Part shown: piece by piece, positions 1 to 8,569 of the stretch
Layout of the letters: each line of letters starts with the position of its first letter
Numbering within the stretch: the stretch's first letter is position 1
Source: Planctomycetota bacterium
GTDB lineage: Bacteria > Planctomycetota > SBBH01 > JAHFOU01
NCBI GenBank assembly: GCA_023261525.1
Contig: JAHFOU010000030.1
Coordinates: forward strand, 1 to 13,402
Length of the DNA: 13,402 nt
Direction: 5' to 3'
Program-made: the position numbers and the translations under genes
Notes under the pieces: model-generated
Database searches by the model: none
What the model was told of the DNA's origin: nothing
Seen by the model: the letters and a program-made list of their open reading frames with translations, nothing else

Positions 1-2207
1 GACTGATGGCCAATCTCGAACTGCTCGCAGACCCTCGGGAGGATCTCGGCCTCGTCATCCGGCGCGCCTTCCCCCAGGAAGAAGAACTGATCCGGCCCCG
101 TCCCGTTCGGGATGCCGTTGGTGAAGTTCGTCCATTTGAGGAAGGGGTGCCCGCGGGAATTCATGGACCCGGCCGGCCTGTGGTTGGACTTGATCCAGAA
201 CGAGGCGACCCCGTGGAATCCGTCAGCATTGTCCCGATCGAAATAGGACGGGGCCCGGCCCTTCTCGGAATAGCACCCGTCGGGATAGAGCGTGTTGGGC
301 TTGGCCGCATCCAGGATGCCCAGCCCCAGCTCCGGCGTCGTCACCTGCAGGAGGTCCGGCTGGTTCTGGGCAATCCCTCCATGGATGTCCAAGTCGAATC
401 CGGCCGTGTACCGGGCCAGGAGCTTCATGGCGCGGACCGGGATCGCGGGCGGCGCCGGCACCTGGTACCACTCGTCGGAGGGGGTTTCGACCGTGGCCAG
501 CTGGAGGTTTCCGTCATACCCGGCGGGACGGACCTTGAGCCCCGTCCCGGGGTCTGCGCAGGGTTCCGGGTAGGTCTGAAGGCTCATCCCGGAGCCGCCC
601 ACCCCGGGGAGGGCATGGCCCCAGGTCCTGGCCTGGGCCAACCCGGCACTGCGGCTGATGTACTTCGCCTCCCCCGGGAGCCTGGGACTGCATTCATCTC
701 CCGCCACATTCGGATCCCCCAAGTCGCCGCAGACGAACTCCCCCTGGGTGGTCAAGGTCAGGCGGGAGGCGGGCTCGAGAGCCGTCTTCAGGACCCGGCG
801 GGCCAGGAGCAGGCCGTCCCGGCCCAGGACGTTCCCGACGGATTCCACCTCCTGGGCGCCGGCCGAAGGCAGGAGGCAGAACTCCGTGGAGCGCACCAGG
901 AGATCGCTCTTGTCCACCGAACGCCAGAAGGAAGCGTTCGGGCCGAACTTGTTGAGGTCGCTGTTGGGGTTGAAGTTCGCCTTCAGGAGATCCCTCTTGG
1001 CCTGGGCGAGATCCGAGGCATCCGTGAAGGGGACGCCGTCGCAGAAGGCATTCCAGCGGTCCCAGGTGCCCAGATCGGAGGTGGAGGACAGGAGGCGGTC
1101 GGCCACCCGGTGGCAATCGTCCGTCGGGATCCAGGCGTTCGCGATCTCCGCGGGCTGAAGGGTGCCGATGAAATCCCCGGGACCGCCCTCCCGCGGCTCG
1201 AGGGGACTGCTGGTGGACTCGTCCAGATACAGGCCCTTCAGCCCGGCCAGCAGGGCGATCAGGACCGGGCGGCGGGTCCTTGCCCAGGCCAGATCCACGG
1301 GAGCGCGGCCCACGATCCTGCCGCCGATCCGCTCGAAGTCCGGGACCCGGCTCCCCGGCACCGTCTCGACATGATCCAGTTTGATCTCCCCCCAGCTGTG
1401 ATAGGCCTTGCCCGATGCGGCGGTTAGGGCGTTCGGCGCCACCACCTTCCGGTCCACCCAGGCGTAGAGGGCCAGGTAGGGCTTGAAGACGTCCAGCTTG
1501 GCCTGACTGCCTCCCAGGGCGACGTCCCTCACCTGCCTCCAGTCCTGCCAGCCCGATGGGGGTCTCCGGTCGACCAGGTTGAGGCCGTCCACCTGGGCCA
1601 GCGGACCATCCCCGGCCACCCCGTCCTCCCGATCGACGGCCTCCGCCAGGGTCCCCAGCATCCGCCGGAGAACGGCGTTGTAGCCCATCGTCGAGGCCGC
1701 GGCCGGATCCCCCCCGTTGAGGTAGAACCCGCCCTGGGAGGAGACCTTCAGGCTGTAGGTGCCTTCCTGGGGTGCAAGCCTCCCGGAAACCCCCCGGTCC
1801 CGTCCGTCCTCGGACAGCACCGCAGGGCCAGCCGGTCCGCGAACGAAGAAGCTCGGCCGCATCGCATCCTCGACGGGGCAGGCGTCCGCATCGGCTGCGC
1901 TGCCGCTGCCCGTGCGGTGGTAGACCTCCTGGGAAGCCTCATAGAAGGATAACAGGCCGTCCGCCGAGCCGTCCCAGTTCTCCCCGCCGTAACGGTTATC
2001 GGAGGTTTGGGGATCCTGGCCGGCCGCAAGTCGCGCCAGGACATCCTCCAGACCGGAACGGGCCAGTAGGAGGGCCTGGGTGGCGCAAAGGCGCTGTTGG
2101 GAGGCCTTGCGCTCCAGGCGGGCCATGGTCACGAAGGCCACGCCAAGCACGGTCAGGACGCCCAGCACCCCCACCACCACGAGAAGGACAAGGCCAGACC
2201 GCCGCAT
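1..2207 (-). CDS. Giant GspK-like pseudopilin, paralogue 3 (3' end cut by window)
   Basis: An uninterrupted frame from ATG at 2207 runs off the left edge after 735 codons. The N-terminus is a prepilin-type signal: MRRSG, then a hydrophobic stretch LVLLVVVGVLGVLTVLGVAF (residues 6-25), then a polar helix. The mature +5 residue is Val, not Glu, as in GspK-type tip pseudopilins. The first ~143 residues closely match paralogue 2, but from there on it resembles paralogue 1 (APVDLAWAR, NPNSDLNKF, VDKSDL, LYPDGCYSE). The visible C-terminal part enters the LamG-like half (FWIKS) and stops at a point equivalent to about residue 770 of paralogue 1, so roughly 300 residues are probably missing. No clear Shine-Dalgarno precedes the start, and 117 bp holding a relic coding tail separate it from paralogue 2. 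Predicted role: inner-membrane pseudopilin assembled at a pilus or pseudopilus tip. The family call is good; the exact function is inferred. Confidence 0.8.
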   Translation of the reverse strand, partial: MRRSGLVLLVVVGVLGVLTVLGVAFVTMARLERKASQQRLCATQALLLARSGLEDVLARLAAGQDPQTSDNRYGGENWDGSADGLLSFYEASQEVYHRTGSGSAADADACPVEDAMRPSFFVRGPAGPAVLSEDGRDRGVSGRLAPQEGTYSLKVSSQGGFYLNGGDPAAASTMGYNAVLRRMLGTLAEAVDREDGVAGDGPLAQVDGLNLVDRRPPSGWQDWRQVRDVALGGSQAKLDVFKPYLALYAWVDRKVVAPNALTAASGKAYHSWGEIKLDHVETVPGSRVPDFERIGGRIVGRAPVDLAWARTRRPVLIALLAGLKGLYLDESTSSPLEPREGGPGDFIGTLQPAEIANAWIPTDDCHRVADRLLSSTSDLGTWDRWNAFCDGVPFTDASDLAQAKRDLLKANFNPNSDLNKFGPNASFWRSVDKSDLLVRSTEFCLLPSAGAQEVESVGNVLGRDGLLLARRVLKTALEPASRLTLTTQGEFVCGDLGDPNVAGDECSPRLPGEAKYISRSAGLAQARTWGHALPGVGGSGMSLQTYPEPCADPGTGLKVRPAGYDGNLQLATVETPSDEWYQVPAPPAIPVRAMKLLARYTAGFDLDIHGGIAQNQPDLLQVTTPELGLGILDAAKPNTLYPDGCYSEKGRAPSYFDRDNADGFHGVASFWIKSNHRPAGSMNSRGHPFLKWTNFTNGIPNGTGPDQFFFLGEGAPDDEAEILPRVCEQFEIGHQ

Positions 2208-2215
2208 CCGAGGGA

Positions 2216-2311
2216 TTATGGCCCCGCTTCCCCGCTCCAGGCCAGGATCTTCCGGCCTCCCTCTGGCTCATAGACCACCGTCACGTCGTCCAATGGCACC
2301 GGAGCGGTCCC
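2216..2311 (-). pseudogene. Relic C-terminal tail of a lost pseudopilin paralogue
   Basis: Between the stop of paralogue 2 and the start of paralogue 3, a frame distinct from paralogue 2 encodes 31 residues and a TAA. Its core LDDVTVVYEPEGGRKILAW matches the last residues of paralogue 1 (LDDITLTYVPAGGPRILAW) at 12 of 19 positions, and those of paralogue 2 (FDDITFAWQRASGPRILSW) at 7 of 19. Paralogue 2 already has its own complete tail, so this is an extra copy with no start or body. Its TAA lies 8 nt before the ATG of paralogue 3, the spacing expected if a full gene once ended there. I infer a deletion, or unequal recombination in the tandem array, that left this stub. Confidence 0.7.
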
Positions 2312-2323
2312 CGCGCGCGCGCG
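2312..2323. repeat. (CG)6 alternating tract at relic junction
   Basis: Twelve bases of perfect CG alternation lie exactly between the stop codon of paralogue 2 and the first recognisable codon of the relic tail. Such tracts can adopt Z-DNA and are prone to slippage, so this is a plausible rearrangement breakpoint. The tract itself is seen directly; its causal role is inference. Confidence 0.6.
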
Positions 2324-2324
2324 A

Positions 2325-5270
2325 TCAAGGCTGCTCCCAACTCAGGATGCGCGGCCCGGACGCTCGTTGCCACGCGAAGGTGATGTCGTCGAACCAGGGG
2401 GTCTCCAGGGCCGGGGTATCCAGGGCCATGGGGGCGATCCCCGTCTTGAAGGCCACCTCGTACTGCAGGCTCCCAAGAGCCTCGCCGATCACGCTTCCCT
2501 GGCTTAAGGGGCGTTTCGAGCCGTCGCTCCGGCGCAGGGAGACCGTGACCGAGGCGTTCTGAAGACGGGCATCCAGGTCCCTCAACACCCCGTTCGGCTG
2601 GGAGGTGCCCATATTCCAACAGTAATTCATCTCCCGCCGGGTCTCCGAGGGAAGGTAGACCGTCCAGTACCCCGTCAGGAGACGCACGGCCCGGCCGCCT
2701 GCCAGTAGCATGGAGGTGGCGGTGAAGAGACCGTCCTCCCCCCGATAGTAGCGCCCGTCGTTGTAGCGCTGGGCGGCCCAGGTCTGGGTGCTCGTCTGGG
2801 CGGCCGGGGCATCGTCGGTGAAGTCGCAGATGGCGAATTCGTCGATCACGTCCTTCACGTTCTCAAGATAGGTCCCGATTTCCGCCCCCCCCTGGCACCC
2901 GATCACGAAGAAGGTACTGCCGTCCGCGAGATCCTGGCTCTGGCTAGGGTCCAGGTCTTCCCCCGGCGGGTAGAAGTAATCCTTGCTGGGCGCGTGAAGG
3001 CTCTCCTGCAGCAGGGAAAGCACGACGACGTCGCAATCCATCCCACTGCCACGCACGGTCTCGTCGGTGTCCCAGAGGGCGGCCATGAACTGCCAGCGCA
3101 GGCCGGGGTAGCGGGCCATGCCGGCGGGGTCCCTCGAGTCCATCACGCGGTCGATCTCATGGAACTTGTCGGCGCTCACCGCCTCGTTCTCCAGGAAGAT
3201 GCCCTGGCAGTCGTTCTGGTATCTGCCCACCATGAAGGCCTGCGTGACGGGATTCCCAAGCGAATCCAGGGCCCCCCGGATGCAGCTGAAGTCGACATCG
3301 CCACCTTCATTCACGGGAGTCTTGCGTTCGCAGAACCGCTTCACCCAGAACCCCAGGGCGCCGTGGCAGGTGGGCCCCTGGCCCGCGGGAGGCGCCGCCG
3401 ACTCGGTCGGCAGGTTGGGCTGGGCCTTGAAGGCGGGACAGCGGTGGGGCTGGATCTGGAGTCCGTCGGGAAGAAGGACGCCGGGCTCCCGTCCCGGCGT
3501 CCTGGGCCAGATGCTCTCCCCCGCGTCCGTCTGGAGGTCCGTATCGCAGCCCCCTGGCCCCGGGGAGGCACGGCTCCTGTCCACGCCCTGGTCCGCATCC
3601 AGGCTGTCGTCGAAATGATGCAGGAAGGTCATGTTCCCGGTCGGATCGGTCTCCAGCGTGGCCAGGGCGACGGCCCCGTCCACCTCCTCCGCCTTGCCCT
3701 CCCGGACGGCAAGCGGAGAGTTGGGGTAGGTGACCACGCCCAGTCCCGTCGGCTTCCCCCAGGTCTTCCAGGAGGGGTCAGAGGCTCCGGTCGTGTGCCC
3801 CAGGACGGTGTCGCCCGCAAGCGAAAGGTAGTCCTGGAACTTCTGGTTCCCTCCCACGAAATCCTTCTGGGTGGTCTGGCGAACCAGGGTGAAGGCCTCC
3901 ACCCAGGCCCCAAGGGAACGCTCCGCCAGGAGCCTCCCGTCGGGCCCCAGGATCCTTCCCAGGGCGGTGAGGGTGAAGGTCCCGGTGGGGTACAGGCTCC
4001 CTTCCGTGGACCAGGCCGTCAGGTCCGACTTGTCCACCCAGCGGAACATGAGCTGGTCGGGGATTTCCTTGTTCAGGCCGGTGTTGGGATCGAAGTTGGC
4101 CCTCAGGATGTCCGGAGGGATGAGGTTGGGTTCGAGGCCGAGCCCCGGGAACACGTCCGAGACCAGGGTGTCGCAAAAGACGGCGAACTCCCCCCAGGTC
4201 TCGAAGGGATCTCCCGCACGCCTCAGGACAAGGCGGTCGGCGATTTTGCCGGCCTCCACGCTGGAGATCGTGCGCGGGCCGTTGTTCCTGTTCCTCCCGA
4301 ACCGGACGGCCTGCAGGCCATCCATCAGCGCGATCAGGACGGGCCTGGAGGCGGTGTTCAGGTTGACGGGGGGGCGCCCCTCCTCCTCCAGGGCCAGGGG
4401 AAGACGCTCCTTCTTGACCTCGCTCAAGGACGCCGTAGCCGGCTGGGTGAGGTAGGCGTTGGGGTGTACGACCTTGGCATCGGTCCAGCTGCACACGGTC
4501 AGGTAGGGCGAGAGATCCTGGCCCGTGCCGATCCGGACCTGAAGATCGGCCACGGAGGCATATCCCCCCATGGGGCGGTTCTGGAGCACGAGGGTCCCCA
4601 GGTTCGTCACCCCCACCTGGGGCTGGGCACCCAGGACGTTCAGGATGCGCGCCAGCTGGAAGTTCCAGCCCCGGCCGGTGTCCTTGGGGTCGGCGGGAAT
4701 CCTCCGGATGTCCGGATCCCTGCAGTCGGGGATGGCGTCGCTGTCCCGATCCTGCTCATCCAGGAAGCCGCCGTTGACGTTGATCTTGGCCGACTCGTCC
4801 TCCACCTTGAGCGCGTAGACAGCCTCGGCCGAGGCAAACCTCCCCGACAGGCCCCGGTCCCTCCCGCCCACGGAGATCACCGCGGGGTTGCCCAGCTGAC
4901 GCACGAAGAAGCTCGGCCGCATCGCCTGGGCGACGGGACAGGCGTCGAGGTCGGCGGCCGTACCCCCGCCCGTGCGGCGGTAGACCTCCTGGGAAGACTC
5001 ATAGAAGGACAACAGGCCGTCCGCCGAGCCGTCCCAGTTCTCCCCGGCGTAGCGGTTATCGGCGGCCTGAGGATCCTGCCCGGCCGACAGCCGCGCCTGG
5101 GCATCCTCCAAGCCGCTGCGGGCCAGCAACAGGGCCCGCGTGGCGTTCAGCCTCTGCTGGGAGGCCCGGCGCTCCAGCCGGGCCAGGGTCACGAAGGCGG
5201 TCGCCAACAGAGCCAACACGCCCAGGGTCCCGAGCACCACGAGCAGGGCGAAACCCTTTCTTCCGGCCAC
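2325..5270 (-). CDS. Giant GspK-like pseudopilin with LamG-like C-terminal half, paralogue 2
   Basis: 981 residues from GTG at 5270. That start is preferred over upstream in-frame codons because it begins the prepilin leader (M-A-G-R-K-G before FALLVVLGTLGVLALL) and follows a strong Shine-Dalgarno. Mature +5 is Val, not Glu. Residues 157-168 (VEDESAKINVNG) and 301-308 (PVNLNTAS) match the DEsGKiNlN and NLNTA signatures of GspK. Residues 173-187 (QDRDSDAIPDCRDPD) are acidic and resemble thrombospondin type-3 calcium-binding loops. The C-terminal ~430 residues look like a LamG/concanavalin fold: LHHFDDSL at ~550, GALGFWVKRF at ~637, VIDEFAICDF at ~808. GspK proteins are usually ~300-350 aa, so this is a threefold expansion. 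The start lies 2 nt after the stop of paralogue 1, so translation is probably coupled. Likely a tip pseudopilin displaying a binding domain; ligand unknown. Confidence 0.85.
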   Translation of the reverse strand: MAGRKGFALLVVLGTLGVLALLATAFVTLARLERRASQQRLNATRALLLARSGLEDAQARLSAGQDPQAADNRYAGENWDGSADGLLSFYESSQEVYRRTGGGTAADLDACPVAQAMRPSFFVRQLGNPAVISVGGRDRGLSGRFASAEAVYALKVEDESAKINVNGGFLDEQDRDSDAIPDCRDPDIRRIPADPKDTGRGWNFQLARILNVLGAQPQVGVTNLGTLVLQNRPMGGYASVADLQVRIGTGQDLSPYLTVCSWTDAKVVHPNAYLTQPATASLSEVKKERLPLALEEEGRPPVNLNTASRPVLIALMDGLQAVRFGRNRNNGPRTISSVEAGKIADRLVLRRAGDPFETWGEFAVFCDTLVSDVFPGLGLEPNLIPPDILRANFDPNTGLNKEIPDQLMFRWVDKSDLTAWSTEGSLYPTGTFTLTALGRILGPDGRLLAERSLGAWVEAFTLVRQTTQKDFVGGNQKFQDYLSLAGDTVLGHTTGASDPSWKTWGKPTGLGVVTYPNSPLAVREGKAEEVDGAVALATLETDPTGNMTFLHHFDDSLDADQGVDRSRASPGPGGCDTDLQTDAGESIWPRTPGREPGVLLPDGLQIQPHRCPAFKAQPNLPTESAAPPAGQGPTCHGALGFWVKRFCERKTPVNEGGDVDFSCIRGALDSLGNPVTQAFMVGRYQNDCQGIFLENEAVSADKFHEIDRVMDSRDPAGMARYPGLRWQFMAALWDTDETVRGSGMDCDVVVLSLLQESLHAPSKDYFYPPGEDLDPSQSQDLADGSTFFVIGCQGGAEIGTYLENVKDVIDEFAICDFTDDAPAAQTSTQTWAAQRYNDGRYYRGEDGLFTATSMLLAGGRAVRLLTGYWTVYLPSETRREMNYCWNMGTSQPNGVLRDLDARLQNASVTVSLRRSDGSKRPLSQGSVIGEALGSLQYEVAFKTGIAPMALDTPALETPWFDDITFAWQRASGPRILSWEQP

Positions 5271-5272
5271 GT

Positions 5273-8200
5273 CTACTTCCCTCCACCCCAAGCCAGGATC
5301 CGGGGGCCCCCGGCCGGCACGTACGTAAGTGTGATGTCGTCGAGGACGGGGGATTCCAGAATCGGCGCCTTGAGCTTCTCCCAGTCGCCGGTGTTGTCCC
5401 CAAGGCGGGGGCAGAGGTTCGCGCCGATCTTCAGGATGCCCCCGGCCAGTGGGACGGCAAGAGGTCCGCCGTCGCGGGAGACCGCCAAGGGGGAACCCGA
5501 ACCATCCAGGAAGGACATGATTGCCCCCGCGGTCTTGTCCCGCAACGACAGGACCTCCCCGGAGCCGTAGAAGACCCGGTTGGCATTGGGCCACAGGTCC
5601 AGGGCGGGGTACTCGACGTCCATCGGCGCCGAGAAGCAACGGGGCAGCACGAGGGTCCATCGCGCCCCCAGGACGGTGGTCCCCTTGCCCAGGGGGATGG
5701 GGCAGGAGACGAATTCGGGAACGCCGGGATCCAGGCCCGCGTCCTCCTTGTAGTAGCGCCCCGAGGAGAAGGTGCCCTGGGCCAGGGTCATGCACTCGGC
5801 CATGTTCGTCGTGCGCGAGAGGCAGGCGAACTCGTCAAAAGTCCCGTCCGCCGCGGTGGACGCCGCATTGATCTGACAGCCACGCAGGCCCAGGTAGAAG
5901 AAGGGCGTTCCGATGCTGCCGTCCTCCCGAAAGGTGTCCCGCGTGAGCCGGTTCGCCTCGGGATTCGGGCCGCCCCCATCGGGCTGGAAGACAGGGAGGG
6001 TGTTGTAGTACTGGGTATAGGTGTCCCGGTGGGAGGTGGCATTGACCGCCAGGCATCCGTAGTCGACCCAGTTCGCCCCCCGGAGGTTCCACTGGAAGGT
6101 GAGGAGGTTCCAGCGGTGGGCGAACCAGAAGGCCTTCGCTCCCCTCAGGGGATCCCAGGGCTCGAACCAGGGGCCCTGTTCGATGTGCAGGTCGCCGGCG
6201 AAGCGGTTCTCGACCAGGGCGCCCCAGAGGCTTTTGCCGAATTCCCGGCGCTTCGCCCCGATCCGGAAGCACTGCGTGCCGCCGTCGGTGATGAAGGCCG
6301 GGGGAGTCGCCATCGGGCAGAGGTTCAGGAAGGTCGGTGCGCGTCCGAAGGCGGGGCCCGCCCCGAATTCGGGCCCGTAGGACGGCTTGTACCAGAACTG
6401 CAGGAGGCCCTGGAGGCCGTCGCCGAGGTTGGCCCGGGCCTCATAGCCGGGCGTCCGATCCGCTTCGGAATAGCAGCCATCGGGATAGAGCATGTTGAGC
6501 CTGGCGGCCGGCCCCACAGGGCCCCGGCCCAGGAGGGAGTCGGCCGGGGACCCCATCTGGACATCCAGCGTGCAGGTCTTGGAGCCCTTGGCGAAGGTCG
6601 CATCGTACCGGTCGTCCCAGGAGGCCAGGAAGGTCAGTCCGGGGTTGCGGGCCGGGTCGTCCTCGCCCTCGACGGTCGCCAGCTGGAGGCCGCCGTCATA
6701 GACCGCCGGCGGCGGACAGGGGCTCCCGGGCCACTGGGGCTCCGGATAGCTCTGCAGGGCGAGCCCCTTCCCGCCTGCCGCGAGAACGGCCGGAAGACGG
6801 CTTCCCGAGGTCCGCTCCACGCCGCCGGAGGGGGCGATGAACCCCGCCTCGCCGGGGCGGCGGAAGGCCGCCTCGTCGCCGACCACGTCCAGGACGCCGA
6901 GATCGCCGGCGCAGAATTCCGACTGGGTGGTCATCCGGAAGCGTTCCAGGACTGCCTCCAGGGTCAGGGTGCGCTCGGCCAGGATCCTGCCCTGCCCATC
7001 CAACACCCTGCCGCAGGCGTCCATGCGCAGGGTGGGCGGCGGCTCCAGGGAGAATTCAGTCGAGGAGGCCACCAGGTCGGACTTGTCGACCAGCTTGAAG
7101 GCGGTCTCCCCTGGGTTGAACTTGTTCAGGTCGCTGTTGGGATTGGCGTTGGCCTTGATCAGGTCCCGCTGGGCCTGGTTGAGGAAGGGAAGCCTGAGGT
7201 CCACGAAACGGCTGAACTCGTCCCAGGAGTCGAAGGACGGCGTCCCGTCCCAGTCCGGGTACTCCGCGGGAACATCCCCGAACCCGGCATGCCCCTGGAT
7301 CGCTCCAGCCACGGCGGAGGCCTGCTCCGGCGTGAGCGAGACCTTGAAGAACAACCCCAGGCTTCCCCGATCATGCAGGGAACTGGAGCCGTCGGGGAGG
7401 GTGCTGACCCCGAACATGCTCGTGACGTAATGCGGATCCAGGTGGATGGCGGATATCCCCTCGAGCAGGGCCTTGAGGACCGCCGGCCTGTTCCTGGCCC
7501 AGTTCAGGTCCACGGGGGCCCGGCCCACGAGGTTCCCCTGGCTGTCCCGCTCGAAATCCGGGGCATAGGAGTTGGTGTGGGGGTTGAACGCCCGCTTCCC
7601 CGACCAGGGCGCGCCGACCCCCACCGGGGCGTTCTCCGTGCTGACCAGGACCGGGGTATCCCGTTGCCCCACCCTGATTTCGGCCCAGGCCGCCGCCGTC
7701 TGCGCAGGCCCCGCAACGAGCGGGTACGTCTCGTAGACCCCGGGGAGGACTTCCCAGTTCGGATCCACGTTGGGCCGGATGACCTTCTTGTCCACCCAGG
7801 CCCGGAAGGCCAGGTAGGGCCTGAACACCTCGCGCTTGGCCGGGTCCCATCCCAGGACGGTCGCCGCCTCCTCCAGGGAACGCCATCCCCCTGCCGGCCT
7901 CAGGGTCACCAGCCTCTCCCCGTCGTCCCGGGGGAAATACACCCAGGTCGGATCCGGATCCCCCCACTCGTCCAGCCCGCCTTCCGGCAGCAGTTCGGCC
8001 AGGTTCCCCAGGATGCGCTTGAGGGTGGTGTCGTAGGTCCCGGGATGCTCCCCGGCGGAACTCAGGTCACCGCCGTTCACATAGAGCCCCTCCTCGGAGC
8101 GGACCCGGAGGCTGTAGATCCCTTCTCCCAATGCGCCCGAGCTTCCCCGCTCCCGGCCGTTCACCGGCTGGCGCCGCGGGGCGCGCCGGCCGGAGACGTC

Positions 8201-8569
8201 CAGGATGCCGGCATCCTGCCGGAAGTAGGAAGGGCGCAGGGCGTGCTGGACGGGGCAGTCCTCCAGGTCGGCCACCCCTCTGCGATACATCTCCGCAACG
8301 GCCTCCAGGCCTGTCACCGCCCCATCATCGTTCCAGTCCTCGCCGCGGTAGGCGTTCTCCGGCGTGGCGGGATCCTGCCCACAGCGCAGGCGGGCCAGGG
8401 CATCCTCCAGGCCGCTGCGGGCCAGGAGATAGGCCTTGGCGGCGTTCAGGCGCTGCTGGGAGGCCTTGCGCTCCAGCTGGGCCAGGGTCACGAAAGCCGT
8501 GGCCAGCACGGTCAGGACCCCCAGGACGCCCACCACGATCAGCAACGTAAGACCCTTTCTACCGCTCAC
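5273..8569 (-). CDS. Giant GspK-like pseudopilin with LamG-like C-terminal half, paralogue 1
   Basis: 1098 residues from GTG at 8569, which overlaps the stop of the anti-sigma gene by 4 bases (GTGA). The open frame continues upstream, but this start gives a classic prepilin leader (VSGRKG) before LTLLIVVGVLGVLTVLATAF. Mature +5 is Ile, so the Glu used by major pilins is absent, as in GspK. A polar helix follows (LERKASQQRLNAAKAYLLAR, 32-51). GspK-like middle elements are YVNGG (163-167), APVDLNWARNRPAVLKALL (351-369) and NPNSDLNKF (476-484). A LamG-like region begins near 645 (LTFLASWDD) and includes LLQFWYKPSY (722-731) and GTFDEFACLSR (909-919), then ends with the array-specific tail LDDITLTY. 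Role by family: inner-membrane pseudopilin at the tip of a type II secretion pseudopilus or type IV pilus. The fused lectin-like half suggests surface binding; the ligand is unknown. Confidence 0.85.
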   Translation of the reverse strand: MSGRKGLTLLIVVGVLGVLTVLATAFVTLAQLERKASQQRLNAAKAYLLARSGLEDALARLRCGQDPATPENAYRGEDWNDDGAVTGLEAVAEMYRRGVADLEDCPVQHALRPSYFRQDAGILDVSGRRAPRRQPVNGRERGSSGALGEGIYSLRVRSEEGLYVNGGDLSSAGEHPGTYDTTLKRILGNLAELLPEGGLDEWGDPDPTWVYFPRDDGERLVTLRPAGGWRSLEEAATVLGWDPAKREVFRPYLAFRAWVDKKVIRPNVDPNWEVLPGVYETYPLVAGPAQTAAAWAEIRVGQRDTPVLVSTENAPVGVGAPWSGKRAFNPHTNSYAPDFERDSQGNLVGRAPVDLNWARNRPAVLKALLEGISAIHLDPHYVTSMFGVSTLPDGSSSLHDRGSLGLFFKVSLTPEQASAVAGAIQGHAGFGDVPAEYPDWDGTPSFDSWDEFSRFVDLRLPFLNQAQRDLIKANANPNSDLNKFNPGETAFKLVDKSDLVASSTEFSLEPPPTLRMDACGRVLDGQGRILAERTLTLEAVLERFRMTTQSEFCAGDLGVLDVVGDEAAFRRPGEAGFIAPSGGVERTSGSRLPAVLAAGGKGLALQSYPEPQWPGSPCPPPAVYDGGLQLATVEGEDDPARNPGLTFLASWDDRYDATFAKGSKTCTLDVQMGSPADSLLGRGPVGPAARLNMLYPDGCYSEADRTPGYEARANLGDGLQGLLQFWYKPSYGPEFGAGPAFGRAPTFLNLCPMATPPAFITDGGTQCFRIGAKRREFGKSLWGALVENRFAGDLHIEQGPWFEPWDPLRGAKAFWFAHRWNLLTFQWNLRGANWVDYGCLAVNATSHRDTYTQYYNTLPVFQPDGGGPNPEANRLTRDTFREDGSIGTPFFYLGLRGCQINAASTAADGTFDEFACLSRTTNMAECMTLAQGTFSSGRYYKEDAGLDPGVPEFVSCPIPLGKGTTVLGARWTLVLPRCFSAPMDVEYPALDLWPNANRVFYGSGEVLSLRDKTAGAIMSFLDGSGSPLAVSRDGGPLAVPLAGGILKIGANLCPRLGDNTGDWEKLKAPILESPVLDDITLTYVPAGGPRILAWGGGK
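5279..5284 (-). promoter_or_regulatory. Shine-Dalgarno of paralogue 2
   Basis: GGAGGG on the minus strand lies inside the last codons of paralogue 1, 8 nt before the GTG at 5270. It decides the start of paralogue 2 and supports re-initiation by ribosomes finishing paralogue 1. Confidence 0.75.
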
